DNA of 64,000 nucleotides from Sphingomonadales bacterium (GCA_017309275.1 JAFKLT010000051.1:1-64000), one strand, 5' to 3'; shown: positions 1 to 10,488, counted from the stretch's first letter. Notes: generated by a model not told the origin, from the sequence alone. Numbers and translations are program-made.

Positions 1-20
1 GCTCGCGGCGAAGATCTGAC

Positions 21-43
21 CCTGAATTAAGCGGGCATTCAGG
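21..43. repeat. Inverted repeat upstream of first gene
   Basis: CCTGAAT (21-27) and ATTCAGG (37-43) form a 7-bp inverted repeat with a 9-nt spacer. It lies 42 nt before the start of the secreted protein gene. It could be an operator for that gene or the end of the upstream transcript. A frame reading L-A-A-K-I-stop ends at 19 and may be the tail of a gene outside the window. Confidence 0.3.
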
Positions 44-85
44 CGCGCGCGCCGAATTTCAGTCGCCGCCGCCCGGAGGGATGTC

Positions 86-451
86 ATGCGCCTGCTCGTT
101 TCAATCGCCATTCTGACCGCCCCCATCGCGACGGCGCATGCCCAGTTCTTGCCGCGCACGCCCCCGAGCAGCGAACGAATGCCGGGAATCGCCGACCGAG
201 GCACCATGCCCGCCGAGCCTTCGATCGGGCGCGAGCTTCTGAAGTCGCGCGAACAGATCCAGCGCGCCCGCGAAGACGGCAATCTGACGAAGCAGGAGGC
301 GCGTTCGCTGCGCCGCGAAGCGCGGCAGATCGATGCGCTGGCCGAACGCTACAGCGCCGATGGCCTGTCCGATTCCGAGCGCCGCGAGCTCGACATGCGC
401 GTTCGCGCGCTGCAGAGCCTGACGACGGCACAGGCCAGCACAAAGCCCTGA
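86..451 (+). CDS. Small secreted protein of unknown function
   Basis: This 121-residue protein starts with a clear Sec signal peptide (hydrophobic residues 3-17, probable cleavage after A-H-A at 18-20). The start follows a good ribosome site (GGAGGG, 75-80). The mature part is proline-rich at first and then, from about residue 48, highly charged and helical (SREQIQRAREDG, KQEARSLRREARQID). No catalytic motif is visible. The helical half resembles the short periplasmic proteins of unknown role that are common in sphingomonads. It is a single-gene unit facing the tRNA-Thr gene. Function unknown; the coding call rests on signal peptide, start site and codon pattern. Confidence 0.75.
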   Translation: MRLLVSIAILTAPIATAHAQFLPRTPPSSERMPGIADRGTMPAEPSIGRELLKSREQIQRAREDGNLTKQEARSLRREARQIDALAERYSADGLSDSERRELDMRVRALQSLTTAQASTKP

Positions 452-482
452 TCGGGGCGGAGCCTTTGATTTTCGCGAGAAA

Positions 483-557
483 TGGTGCTGCTGGAGAGGA
501 TTGAACTCTCGACCTCACCCTTACCAAGGGTGCGCTCTACCACTGAGCTACAGCAGC
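483..557 (-). tRNA. tRNA-Thr (anticodon GGT)
   Basis: The complement of 483-557 folds as a tRNA of 75 nt. The acceptor stem GCTGCTG pairs with CAGCAGC, the D arm has TAGCTCAGTGGTAGAGC, the anticodon stem CACCC/GGGTG encloses loop TTGGTAA with anticodon GGT, and the T arm carries GTTCAAC. The 3' CCA is encoded in the DNA. Confidence 0.97.
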
Positions 558-673
558 TTACCGGCCGGCTGCGAACGGATGTTCGCTGGGCAGGCGCGGC
601 CTATGGCGGGGCGCCTTGCACCTGTCAAGGTGCGAGGCTTGACGATGCGCCGATTTCGCCGCATCGCGCCGAC

Positions 674-802
674 GTGAGCAAGCCGCCCTCCCCCGCCGAT
701 CTCGAACGCGAACGCCGCCTCGCCGAGGCGCTGCGCGCCAATCTGCGCAAGCGCAAGGCGCAGGCCCGCGAAGCAAACGCCGAAAATCCACCTAAAGACT
801 GA
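674..802 (+). CDS. Small charged protein (42 aa), unknown
   Basis: A GTG-started reading frame encodes 42 residues that are mostly Arg, Lys, Glu and Ala (DLERERRLAEALRANLRKRKAQ), predicted to be one amphipathic helix. From memory, short proteins of this type ending in ..LRANLRKRKAQAR.. recur in sphingomonad genomes. The gene ends 11 nt inside the 3' end of the convergent DUF1905 gene. No function can be assigned. The region 558-673 between the tRNA and this start holds nothing recognisable. Confidence 0.55.
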   Translation: MSKPPSPADLERERRLAEALRANLRKRKAQAREANAENPPKD

Positions 803-1106
803 CGGTCACCGTCACATCGTCGCCTTCGACGATCCCCTCGGCCTTGCGGACCGCCGCCTTTACCGGGAGCAGCCACCCGCCGCTCTCCTTGTGCGGAAAG
901 ACCGATGTACTCCAGCTCGTATCGCCGATCGTCGCGCGAACCTTCGCCGATCCGAACCCCTTGCGGCCATTGAGCCACTGCCCGCCGATCGCGGCGAGGC
1001 GGATGCCATCGGCGACATCGCCTGCGATCGTCACGAAAAACCAGGCCGCCGGCGCGGTTGCCGACTGCCAGCGCCACAGCGGCGTGGTAACGGTGAAATC
1101 CTCCAA
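792..1106 (-). CDS. DUF1905 domain protein
   Basis: The whole 104-residue protein matches the DUF1905 pattern. An N-terminal W-R-W...W-F-F-V-T-I strand pair is followed by G-F-G-S-x-K-V-R-A-T-I-G and then T-S-V-F-P...G-G-W-L-L-P-V-K-A-A-V-R-K-A near the C terminus. This small beta-barrel family has no established biochemical role. The start lies 5 nt after the stop of the upstream cyclophilin-like gene on the same strand, so the two are probably co-transcribed. Confidence 0.8.
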   Translation of the reverse strand: MEDFTVTTPLWRWQSATAPAAWFFVTIAGDVADGIRLAAIGGQWLNGRKGFGSAKVRATIGDTSWSTSVFPHKESGGWLLPVKAAVRKAEGIVEGDDVTVTVSL

Positions 1107-1111
1107 GGCGG

Positions 1112-2131
1112 CTATTTCGCCGCGACGGCGCGAACAGGAACGGGGATATTGCAGATATCCGCACCGCCCGCCGGACGAATGAAGAAGGGATCGCGCCGGT
1201 TCGCTCGCGCGCCGGCGTAGCGGGCGAAGCTGGCGCTATCGGTGGACAAATATTCGAACGTCGGCCGTTCCGACACCGGCAGTTCCGTCGCAAGCCGGAT
1301 CGACTTGATCGGCACCCGTTCGCCCGGCTCCTCGTAAAAGCCCAATGCGCCCGTGCCGCGCGGCAGGCTGGCCAAATGCTCGATTCCGACGAGGACCCGG
1401 CCCACGACGGCGATATTGCGATCCAAATGACGCGGGGCCTGCCCGATTACGGCATATAGCTCGGCTCCCGATCCGGTGTCGGGGGACATGTTGCGGCCGA
1501 CGCCAACGGCGCCGTAACAGTGAATCGGCCATGCCGTGCTTCCGGCCGCCTGGGCATCGGGCCTTATGCTCTGTATCTGTATGTCGGCGGCAACCGGCCA
1601 TCCGCGATAAAAGCCGACCGCGCCGGCGTAAGCGTCCCGAGATTGCGCGCCCGAAAAGCGGATATCGCTCGACGTCAGCCCGTTCGCAGCGGGCTGGCAG
1701 ACGGCAAGCGCCCTTCCCGCACACATCTTCGGCTGGCTTACCGGCAAGACATAGTCCCCCTCCGGCACCGTCGCCAACCCATCGGGAAGCGGCTTCTTCT
1801 CGGTAGCATCGCCCCACTGCGCGACATAATTGTCCTGCACGCGGTTGACGCTGGTGCCGTCCCACCAATGCGCGGCGGCCAGTTTACGGATATTTCCGAT
1901 CCAGCCCTGACTGAAAGGTGTCGGCAGTAACTGGATAACGACGCGGCGCGGCTTGCCCGCGGCATCGGGCGTCAAATCCATGACCAGAAGGTCGGACGGC
2001 GCGATCGCGATCCAGTCGGCAGCAGGCGCCGCGGCCGCAATCTCGCCTGGTGACGGGATCGGCGTCGGCTCCTGTGCCTGAACGGGGAAAACAAGCGAAG
2101 CAGCTGCCGCGGCCATGAGGAGATATTTCAT
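1112..2131 (-). CDS. Secreted cyclophilin-type peptidyl-prolyl isomerase-like protein
   Basis: The protein has 339 residues with a Sec signal peptide (MKYLLMAAAAASLVFPVQAQ). The start at 2131 was chosen because the open frame upstream runs through the tRNA-Ser gene. Cyclophilin signatures can be followed: R-V-V-I-Q-L at the first strand, W-I-G-N-I-R-K-L-A (the NF-x-x-L helix), W-D-G-T-S-V-N-R-V-Q-D-N-Y-V-A-Q-W-G-D (the YDG..FHRVI..F..QGGD segment), and L-D-R-N-I-A-V-V-G-R-V-L-V-G-I-E-H-L (the FG.V..G.dvv segment). A long insertion with Cys pairs lies in the middle. It probably acts in periplasmic folding. Isomerase activity is uncertain because several active-site residues are altered. Confidence 0.75.
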   Translation of the reverse strand: MKYLLMAAAAASLVFPVQAQEPTPIPSPGEIAAAAPAADWIAIAPSDLLVMDLTPDAAGKPRRVVIQLLPTPFSQGWIGNIRKLAAAHWWDGTSVNRVQDNYVAQWGDATEKKPLPDGLATVPEGDYVLPVSQPKMCAGRALAVCQPAANGLTSSDIRFSGAQSRDAYAGAVGFYRGWPVAADIQIQSIRPDAQAAGSTAWPIHCYGAVGVGRNMSPDTGSGAELYAVIGQAPRHLDRNIAVVGRVLVGIEHLASLPRGTGALGFYEEPGERVPIKSIRLATELPVSERPTFEYLSTDSASFARYAGARANRRDPFFIRPAGGADICNIPVPVRAVAAK

Positions 2132-2209
2132 GCGCAATGTCTGCCACGCCCATCCGACTTGCGAAACCCCCGCCAAGCGATTAGGGCGCGCCTTCAATCC
2201 AGTGCATGC

Positions 2210-2300
2210 GGAGCGGTGGCCGAGTGGTCGAAGGCGCTCGCCTGGAAAGTGAGTATACGTCAAAAGCGTATCGAGGGTTCGAATCCCTCCCGCTCCGCCA
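2210..2300 (+). tRNA. tRNA-Ser (anticodon GGA)
   Basis: This is a class II tRNA of 91 nt with the long variable arm typical of serine. The acceptor GGAGCGG pairs with CCGCTCC, the anticodon loop is CTGGAAA with anticodon GGA, the T loop is GTTCGAATC, and the encoded CCA ends at 2300. It lies 78 nt upstream of the divergent cyclophilin-like gene. Confidence 0.97.
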
Positions 2301-2591
2301 TCAACAATTTGCATTATATTGCAGACGATCACGGGATACCCGGAATTGCTTCGCCTTGCGTTTCAGGGCTTCACGGCCGACCTGGCCTCCTGCCGAAACA
2401 TGTGTCCGTCGCCATATCCGTCGCCATGGATCGGGTGGCTCCCTCCAAAATCCTGATCGCTGACTGCTGCACGGGGTATTTGCTCATGGTCTGGAAGGCC
2501 GTTGGAACGCCTGGTGCCGTTTACGCGACGGAACGAGCGACCGGAGCGTTGCTTTGCACGTCGATAGCCAAACTACGCTTGACGACAACAT
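2301..2591. other. Non-coding stretch after tRNA-Ser, no gene seen
   Basis: No frame here has a plausible start, ribosome site and codon pattern together. A decayed integration scar next to the tRNA is possible, but I see no integrase or duplicated tRNA 3' end. Composition is less GC-rich than in the neighbours. Confidence 0.5.
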
Positions 2592-2609
2592 CTCAACCAA
2601 TCAAGTTGA
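2592..2609 (+). promoter_or_regulatory. Palindromic element upstream of the sulfur operon (copy 1)
   Basis: CTCAACCAAT (2592-2601) is the first half of a palindrome, TCAAC-N7-GTTGA (2593-2609). The same 10-mer and a near-identical palindrome occur at 10607-10624 in front of the cysE unit. The spacing, with T and A 11 nt apart, is the kind LysR-type regulators such as CysB bind. That assignment is inference; no LysR gene is in the window. Confidence 0.55.
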
Positions 2610-2638
2610 ATTATCGGTTTGATCCCGACCGACTGCCA

Positions 2639-2702
2639 TTCGGGATTCGCGGCTTTTGACCGGGAAGCAGCTTGCTCCGCGTTACCAACGGCTAAAGCGC
2701 GC
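2639..2702 (+). promoter_or_regulatory. Conserved sulfur leader sequence (copy 1)
   Basis: This block is a diverged copy of the complement of 10484-10547. A core of 33 nt (2668-2700 against 10487-10519) differs at one base, and CGCGGCTTTTGA upstream is also kept. In one frame both copies end in codons for SLLRVTNG-stop, the single difference being synonymous (GTT/GTC). In this copy the ATG start is lost by a change of the bases before the core. A TTG at 2672 preceded by GGGAAG could still start a shorter peptide. It lies about 255 nt before the dioxygenase start, so it would be in the 5' leader of the sulfur operon. Confidence 0.65.
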
Positions 2703-2724
2703 GATGCTCAGGCGACAGCGCCAG

Positions 2725-2757
2725 GTATCGTGTTCCCCTCATTGAATGAGGTGATAC
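2725..2757 (+). promoter_or_regulatory. Leader hairpin after sulfur leader copy 1
   Basis: An outer stem GTATC/GATAC (2725-2729, 2753-2757) encloses a perfect stem CCTCAT/ATGAGG (2737-2742, 2746-2751) with loop TGA. No U-run follows, so it is not a simple terminator. The order peptide-like block then hairpin also occurs in the cysE leader, which suggests attenuation or translational control. Confidence 0.5.
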
Positions 2758-2955
2758 GATGCACATCCCCCAGCCGCGATAGAAAGCGCGTGCCGATCGA
2801 GGCGCGCTACCTCTAGCCCAGAGCGCTCGCCAAAATTCTTCCGCGGCTTTTGTCGCCTTCCCACGGCTTCGTATCGCGCGATCGCCGACCCTTTCTCGTG
2901 CCCGCCAGAGCTGCACTCGCCCTGGCTACCCCGCTTTTTCAAAAGGAACCCAGCC

Positions 2956-3840
2956 ATGACCGTCCAGACGCTCGAGCATAAAGCCGAGGCCACGCTATTC
3001 GATATCACCCCGCTCCAGCCGAGCCTTGGCGCGCTGATCACGGGCATCGATCTTGCCAAGCCGCTCGACCGGCCGACCTATGACGCGCTTCGCGCCACCC
3101 TGCTCAAATATCGCGTCATCTTTTTCCGCGATCAGAATCTGACGCGAGAGCAGCATATCGCGCTTGGCGCGGCCTTCGGCGATCTTGAAGAACATCCCGT
3201 CTTCTCCCTGCCCGGCTATCCGCAGATTCTTCCGCTGATCTCCGAAGAGCTCAAAGAGCGCCTCCCCGGTGGATATCGCCAGACCAGCGACGGCAACTGG
3301 CATGCCGATACGACGTTCCGCACCGACCCGTCGGCAGCGTCGATCCTGATCCAGCGCGTGTCGCCTTCGCTCGGCGGGGATACGGTGTTCGCCAATGCCG
3401 TCGCGGCCTATGAGACGCTCGACGACGATACCAAGGCGCGCATCGAAAATCTGACCGCGATCCACGACACCCAGGTCTTCCTGCAATTCCTCGACAGCGA
3501 CGAAAAACGCGAGGCACTGCAAAAGAGTTTCCCGCCGGTCGAGCATCCCGTGGTGCGTATCCATCCCGAGACTGGCGAAAAGCTGCTGTACGTCAATTCG
3601 GTGTTCACGCGGCGTATCGTCGGCCTGCCCGAGGAGGAGAGCAAGGCGTTGCTCGCGCGCCTTTTCGATCAGGTAAAGCGCCCCGAATTCCATGTCCGCT
3701 GGAGCTGGAAGCCGGGCTCGATCGCGTTCTGGGACAATCGCGCGACCCAGCATTACGCGGTGCCCGACTATAGCGAGGCGCGCCACATGGAGCGCGTTAC
3801 GATCGTCGGCGACCGCCCCGTCGGCCCCAAAGCCGCCTGA
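2956..3840 (+). CDS. TauD/AtsK-family 2-oxoglutarate-dependent dioxygenase
   Basis: The 294-residue protein belongs to the Fe(II)/2-oxoglutarate dioxygenase family that releases sulfite or sulfate from taurine or alkyl sulfate esters. The iron facial triad is visible as H116-A-D118 (WHADTTFR) and H266 (RATQHYAVPDY), followed by Arg276 and Arg280 in the positions that bind 2-oxoglutarate and substrate in TauD. Length is normal for the family. The gene opens an operon with an ABC transporter and an arylsulfatase, the same set as the ats genes known from Pseudomonas putida, so alkyl sulfate is at least as likely a substrate as taurine. The start follows AAAGGAA (2940-2946). The leader element at 2592-2757 probably controls it. 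Confidence 0.85.
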   Translation: MTVQTLEHKAEATLFDITPLQPSLGALITGIDLAKPLDRPTYDALRATLLKYRVIFFRDQNLTREQHIALGAAFGDLEEHPVFSLPGYPQILPLISEELKERLPGGYRQTSDGNWHADTTFRTDPSAASILIQRVSPSLGGDTVFANAVAAYETLDDDTKARIENLTAIHDTQVFLQFLDSDEKREALQKSFPPVEHPVVRIHPETGEKLLYVNSVFTRRIVGLPEEESKALLARLFDQVKRPEFHVRWSWKPGSIAFWDNRATQHYAVPDYSEARHMERVTIVGDRPVGPKAA

Positions 3841-3865
3841 CCCGCAGATCATAGGGCAACCAGCG

Positions 3866-4852
3866 ATGAAACTCTCCCTCGCCCCGCTCCGCGCGCTCGC
3901 GCTGGGCGCACTTCTGTCCCTTTCGGCCTGCGGCGGCGCAGGCAGCGGCGCCGACGGCACGACGTTGAAGGTCGCCGATCAGCTTCACGCGCTGAAATCC
4001 TCGCTCGACGTCGCCGGCCAAGGCCAACCTGCCGACTATAAGATCGAATGGGCGAATTTCGTCGGGGGCCCGCCGATCATCGCCGCACAGACCGGCGGTT
4101 CGATCGATGTCGGCTGGATGGCGGAGACCCCGCTGATCTTCGCGCAGGCAGCCGGCAGCCCTGTGAAGGTCGTCGCGGTCAGTCAATCGGCGAAACAGGG
4201 TGGCTCGGCCTACGCACTGGTCGTGAAACCCGACTCGCCGATCCGGACCGGAGCCGACCTGAAGGGCAAGTCGGTGACGTTCATGAAGGGCACGGTCCTT
4301 CATTATTTCATCGCCAACCTGCTCGAAAAACATGGGCTGTCGCTGAAGGACATCAAGCAGGTACAGGCCACGGGTTTCGGCACCGGCCTGCTCGACAAGG
4401 GCGCGGCCGATGCGGTGATCCTGACCGAGCCCTTTCTCACCGAACTGGAACAGGCAGGCAAGATCCGGGTCATCGCCACCGGCGCGGATTACACGCCCGG
4501 CTTCAACTATCTCGTCGCTTCGGACGCCGCGCTGGCCGACCCCGCCAAGGCAAAGGCGATCGGCGATCTGGTTGCACGCGCGGCCAAGGCGCAGCGCTGG
4601 CAGCGCGAACATGTGAAGGAGGCAGCGCCGGCGCTCGCCAAGCAATATAATGTCAGCGTCGCGATCGCGGAGAAGATCATCGAGCGGTCGCCTTCGCGCT
4701 ATACGCCCATCGACGCTCAGGTCATCGCGCAGCATCAGGCCGAGGCCGATCTGTTCCTGAAAGAAGGGCTGATTCGCAAGAAGCTCGATGTCTCCACGAT
4801 CTTCGACAAACGTTACAATGAGATCGCGGCAGCGCAGGAGGCGGCAAAGTGA
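3866..4852 (+). CDS. ABC transporter substrate-binding lipoprotein (sulfonate/sulfate ester type)
   Basis: This 328-residue SsuA/AtsR-like binding protein has a lipoprotein signal (hydrophobic 8-19, lipobox LSAC with Cys22), so it should be anchored in the periplasm. The body matches the NMT1/SsuA family: L-K-V-A-D-Q near the start, D-Y-K-I-E-W-A-N-F-x-G-G-P-P, G-S-I-D-V-G-W-M-A-E-T-P, the K-P-D-S-P-I-R-T-G-A-D-L-K-G-K segment, and A-D-A-V-I-L-T-E-P. It starts 25 nt after the dioxygenase and overlaps the permease start by 4 nt (GTGA), so it is translationally coupled to the transporter. Confidence 0.88.
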   Translation: MKLSLAPLRALALGALLSLSACGGAGSGADGTTLKVADQLHALKSSLDVAGQGQPADYKIEWANFVGGPPIIAAQTGGSIDVGWMAETPLIFAQAAGSPVKVVAVSQSAKQGGSAYALVVKPDSPIRTGADLKGKSVTFMKGTVLHYFIANLLEKHGLSLKDIKQVQATGFGTGLLDKGAADAVILTEPFLTELEQAGKIRVIATGADYTPGFNYLVASDAALADPAKAKAIGDLVARAAKAQRWQREHVKEAAPALAKQYNVSVAIAEKIIERSPSRYTPIDAQVIAQHQAEADLFLKEGLIRKKLDVSTIFDKRYNEIAAAQEAAK

Positions 4853-5694
4853 GCGCTCCCGCCGTCTTGCCGTCCCGCACTGATCCGGGCCGCCTGGTGC
4901 AGCCCCACGTCCGCCGAGCGGGACAGAGTTCCGAACGCCTGTCCTTTGCACGCCGTGCGATCGGCCCGCTGATCCTGATCGCCGCGTGGGCCATCTCGAC
5001 AAGCGCGGGATGGATCGACCCGTCCATCCTCCCCTCGCCCTCTGGCCTCGTCCAGGGCTGGCAGCAGCTCTGGACCGAACAGGCGCTTGCCCATCAGATC
5101 GCGACCTCGCTCACACGGGCCCTGGTCGGCGGCGCGGTCGGGATCGTCTTCGGGCTCGTACTCGGAACGATCGCGGGCCTTTCGAAGCTGGGCGAGGAAT
5201 TATTCGACGCGTTGCTCCAGATGCTCCGGACCATTCCCTTCCTGGCGCTCGTCCCGCTCTTCATCGTCTGGTTCGGGATCGGCGAGGCGCCCAAGCTGTT
5301 GCTCATCGCGCTCGCGACGATGTTTCCAATGTATCTCAACACCTATGCCGGCGTGCGTAACGTCGATCGCAAGGTGATCGAAGCGATGCGCAGCTTCGGC
5401 CTTTCCGGGCGAAGGCTGATCGCCGACGTCGTCCTGCCGCTCGCATTGCCGCAGATTTTCACGGGACTGCGTTTCGCCCTCGGCGTCTCGGTCCTCGTGC
5501 TGATCGCCGCGGAACAGATCAACGCGTCGGCGGGCCTCGGCTATCTGCTCAACAGCGCACAAATGTATCAGCAGGTCGACGTGATCCTGATCTGCATCGC
5601 CATTTACGCCGTGCTCGGCCTTGGCGCCGACCTCCTCGTCCGCTCACTCGAACGCGTCTTCCTGCCCTGGCGGGCGGGCGTCGCCGTTCGCTAG
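4849..5694 (+). CDS. ABC transporter permease (SsuC-like)
   Basis: The 281-residue inner-membrane protein has about six hydrophobic segments. The binding-protein-dependent transport signature is present: E-A-M-R-S-F-G-L-S-G-R-R-L-I-A-D-V-V-L-P-L-A-L-P-Q-I-F-T-G-L-R (EAA loop), which contacts the ATPase. A cytoplasmic N-terminal tail of about 30 residues precedes the first segment. The GTG start overlaps the stop of the binding-protein gene. It forms the channel of the organosulfur importer with the flanking genes. Confidence 0.9.
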   Translation: MSAPAVLPSRTDPGRLVQPHVRRAGQSSERLSFARRAIGPLILIAAWAISTSAGWIDPSILPSPSGLVQGWQQLWTEQALAHQIATSLTRALVGGAVGIVFGLVLGTIAGLSKLGEELFDALLQMLRTIPFLALVPLFIVWFGIGEAPKLLLIALATMFPMYLNTYAGVRNVDRKVIEAMRSFGLSGRRLIADVVLPLALPQIFTGLRFALGVSVLVLIAAEQINASAGLGYLLNSAQMYQQVDVILICIAIYAVLGLGADLLVRSLERVFLPWRAGVAVR

Positions 5695-5704
5695 GAGAAA
5701 GTCC

Positions 5705-8172
<2,468 letters not shown>

Positions 8173-8184
8173 TCGTCGTAGCTG

Positions 8185-8197
8185 GCCCGAAACGGGC
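8185..8197. terminator. Short hairpin between convergent genes
   Basis: GCCCG-AAA-CGGGC lies between the arylsulfatase stop (8172) and the oxygenase stop (8206), which converge. It may end transcription on either strand. There is no clear T-run. Confidence 0.35.
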
Positions 8198-8205
8198 GTC
8201 CTGCG

Positions 8206-9204
8206 CTAGCCGGGTTTTCGGAGCTCCGCTCCCGCGAGTTCCGGAAAGACCTTGCTGACCTTGCCGAGCAGATAGTCGCCATAGGTGCCGATGGGAGCGT
8301 GCAGATCGATGTCGTCCCACCGCTTTTCGTCCGGCGCCGCGGCCCCCGCGATCGGAAGGGGCTCGACGGGCGCGGTAAAGTCGGGATCGAAGAAGAGCGG
8401 GAAGGAAAAGCGCGAGACCCCGGACCGATTGACGACGCGGTGCGGCGCCGAGCGAAACCGGCCGCGGGTCAATCGTTCGAACATGTCGCCGACGTTGATG
8501 ACGAGCGCATCGCCCCGCGGCGGCACGTCGATCCAACCGTCGCGCGTCCGCACCTCCAGCCCGCCCTTGTCATCCTGTCCGAGCAGGGTGAGCAGGCCAT
8601 AATCGCTATGCTCGCCGACGCCCAACGCCTGGGCATCCTCGGTCCCCGGATAATGGAAAATACGAAACAACAGCGTCGGATTGCGCGTAAGTCCGTTCGC
8701 GAAATGGTTCGCTCCCAAGCCGAGCGCCAGCGCCATCCCGCGGATCAGCGCCTCGCCCGCCCGCGTCGCCGCACCGACATAGGCCTCGACCGCCGGACGC
8801 AGCGCGGGCGTCGCCTCCGGCCACAGGTTGGGACCGTGAAGCGGCAGCCGGTCGCGCACGCGAGGGTCATCCGCGTCCAGTTCCTCCCCCAGATAAAGGC
8901 CTTCCTTGATATCGGGAACGCCGGAGGTCAGCTCGCCCGCGACGGGAAACCAGCCGCGCCATGCGATGCCGCCCTTGTCCATCGCGATCTTCGCCTTCTC
9001 GCTCTCGGGCAAGGTGAAGAAGGCATGGCTGGCATCGAGCAGTTCGGACACGGTATCGGACCCGATCCCGTGTCCGCTGGCATAGAAGAATCCATATTCG
9101 CGGCACGCGGCGTCGATCTGCCTCGCCCTGTCGGCGACCGCCGCGTCATCGCTCATGTGGAGCAAGGGGTCGATATCGATGATCGGCAGGCCGGTTTTGC
9201 TCAT
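8206..9204 (-). CDS. Isopenicillin N synthase-like 2-oxoglutarate/Fe(II) oxygenase
   Basis: The 332-residue protein has the non-haem dioxygenase N-terminal domain (P-I-I-D-I-D; A-C-R-E-Y-G-F-F-Y-A-S-G-H-G-I) and the catalytic jelly roll. The iron ligands are H and D in G-E-H-S-D-Y-G-L-L-T-L-L (about residue 200) and H in A-P-H-R-V-V (about 257). R-F-S in S-R-F-S-F-P is the 2-oxoglutarate site. The start at 9204 (MSKTGLPIID) fits the family; the upstream extension does not. The gene follows cysE on the same strand after 109 nt, inside the sulfur island, so oxidation of a sulfur compound is a reasonable guess. The substrate is unknown. Confidence 0.8.
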   Translation of the reverse strand: MSKTGLPIIDIDPLLHMSDDAAVADRARQIDAACREYGFFYASGHGIGSDTVSELLDASHAFFTLPESEKAKIAMDKGGIAWRGWFPVAGELTSGVPDIKEGLYLGEELDADDPRVRDRLPLHGPNLWPEATPALRPAVEAYVGAATRAGEALIRGMALALGLGANHFANGLTRNPTLLFRIFHYPGTEDAQALGVGEHSDYGLLTLLGQDDKGGLEVRTRDGWIDVPPRGDALVINVGDMFERLTRGRFRSAPHRVVNRSGVSRFSFPLFFDPDFTAPVEPLPIAGAAAPDEKRWDDIDLHAPIGTYGDYLLGKVSKVFPELAGAELRKPG

Positions 9205-9313
9205 GTGGCGAACCCTATCGCAAAGCGTCCCTATTCGCCAACGGCGAGCGTTTGCGAACGAAGACCGGCGTTGAGGCGCCAGGCCAGCCATGCCGCGCTC
9301 GCGCGTTCATCGA

Positions 9314-10297
9314 TCATCGCCCGGCATCGCCGTCTTTTGCAGGCGCCGATGCCGCGCGGGCGGCTTGCGCGCCGTTGATGCTGTTCTGCTCGCGCGCCTG
9401 GATGACGCGGCTTCCCGGGGGAACGTCGTGCGTCAGCCAGACATTGCCGCCGATCTCGGAACGCGCGCCGATCGTCACGCGCCCAAGGATGGTCGCCCCG
9501 GCATAGATGACGACATCGTCCTCGACGATCGGATGGCGCGGAATGTTGCGCACCATCACGCCCGCATCGTCAGCCGCAAAGCTCCGCGCGCCCAGCGTCA
9601 CGCCCTGATAGAGGCGGACGTTGCGCCCCAGGATCGCCGTCTCCCCGATGACGACGCCCGTACCGTGATCGATGAAGAAGCCGTCGCCGATCTGCGCGCC
9701 CGGGTGGATGTCGATCCCCGTTTTGTCGTGCGCCACTTCCGCAATGATGCGCGCCACCAGCTTGGCGCCGTCCACATGCAATTGATGCGCGAGCCGGTGA
9801 TGGATGATCGCAAGCATCGAGGGATAGCAGATCAGCACCTCGTCGACGCTGCGCGCCGCCGGATCGCCGCGCCACGCCGCCTCGACGTCGGTATCGAGCA
9901 GGCGGCGCAGCGTCGGCAGCCTTTCCGTGAAACGCTGGACGATCTCGCGTGCCCGCGCATCCACCGCATGGACCGCGTCGTCCGACATCGCATAGATGAG
10001 CTCGAGCCGGACCTGTCCGTAAAGCCGCGCCAGCGTCGTCTGCAGCGTCTGTTCGACGAATATATGCTCGTTATGCGGCCGCACGAAGTCGGGGCCGAGC
10101 CGCAGCGGATACAGGGCGCCGCACAGCGCGCCGACGATCTTCGCCAGGTCACCGCGCGAGGGGAAGCCCTCGCTGCCATATTCGGCATCGTGGCCGCGTG
10201 CATCGCGCCACTCGCGCCTGATCTCGGCAAGCTCGGCGGCGACGGCGGCAACGCCGTCGGTCAGTTCGGATGGATCGGCGTCGGCAGCCTCGATCAC
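9314..10297 (-). CDS. cysE: Serine O-acetyltransferase
   Basis: This 327-residue EpsC/CysE-type enzyme makes O-acetylserine from serine and acetyl-CoA, the carbon acceptor for sulfide in cysteine synthesis. The N-terminal helical part contains L-Y-P and P-S-M-L-A-I-I-H-H-R-L-A-H. The left-handed beta-helix follows: G-I-D-I-H-P-G-A-Q-I-G, F-F-I-D-H-G-T-G-V-V-I-G-E-T, Y-Q-G-V-T-L-G-A, then H-P-I-V-E-D-D-V-V-I-Y-A-G-A-T-I-L-G. It starts with GTG at 10297, overlapping the stop of a 46-residue upstream frame by 4 nt, so translation is probably coupled. Control is likely through the leader at 10456-10547. Confidence 0.9.
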   Translation of the reverse strand: MIEAADADPSELTDGVAAVAAELAEIRREWRDARGHDAEYGSEGFPSRGDLAKIVGALCGALYPLRLGPDFVRPHNEHIFVEQTLQTTLARLYGQVRLELIYAMSDDAVHAVDARAREIVQRFTERLPTLRRLLDTDVEAAWRGDPAARSVDEVLICYPSMLAIIHHRLAHQLHVDGAKLVARIIAEVAHDKTGIDIHPGAQIGDGFFIDHGTGVVIGETAILGRNVRLYQGVTLGARSFAADDAGVMVRNIPRHPIVEDDVVIYAGATILGRVTIGARSEIGGNVWLTHDVPPGSRVIQAREQNSINGAQAARAASAPAKDGDAGR

Positions 10298-10434
10298 AGG
10301 CCCAACCGCTGCCAGAATTCCTGCGCGCTGACGCGGCGCTGCTCAGCCAATGGAGGCGACCACGACGGGTGCGGGAGCGGCTGCACGCGGGCCAGATGGC
10401 GTTTGCGGGGAATATCCTGTCGGCGAACTCTCAT
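10294..10434 (-). CDS. 46-residue basic protein overlapping cysE
   Basis: An ATG at 10434 preceded by GAAGGAGAT opens a frame of 46 residues, ending at a TGA that overlaps the cysE GTG. The product begins MRVRRQDIPRKRHLARV and ends SAQEFWQRLGL. It is rich in Arg and Pro and has no membrane segment. The ribosome site is the best in this leader, and the 4-nt overlap means ribosomes must translate this frame to reach cysE efficiently. It could be a regulatory upstream frame or a small partner of serine acetyltransferase. No homologue is recognised. Confidence 0.6.
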   Translation of the reverse strand: MRVRRQDIPRKRHLARVQPLPHPSWSPPLAEQRRVSAQEFWQRLGL

Positions 10435-10455
10435 CTTCGTATCTCCTTCACAGAA

Positions 10456-10488
10456 GCACGAATCCGACGGTCCGTCCGGTCTTCGTGC
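10456..10488 (-). promoter_or_regulatory. Leader hairpin between peptide ORF and cysE unit
   Basis: GCACGAA (10456-10462) pairs with TTCGTGC (10482-10488), with further pairing (GACGG/CCGTC) inside. It begins 3 nt after the stop codon of the leader peptide and ends 21 nt before the start of the 46-residue frame. This is the place an attenuator or ribosome-stalling switch would occupy. Confidence 0.5.

Noticed and set aside
2301..2591. Possible integration scar next to tRNA-Ser
   Set aside because: No integrase, no repeat of the tRNA 3' end and no change in gene content were seen.
2159..2659. 166-residue frame running through tRNA-Ser and the sulfur leader
   Set aside because: It crosses an unambiguous tRNA and has no ribosome site or domain.
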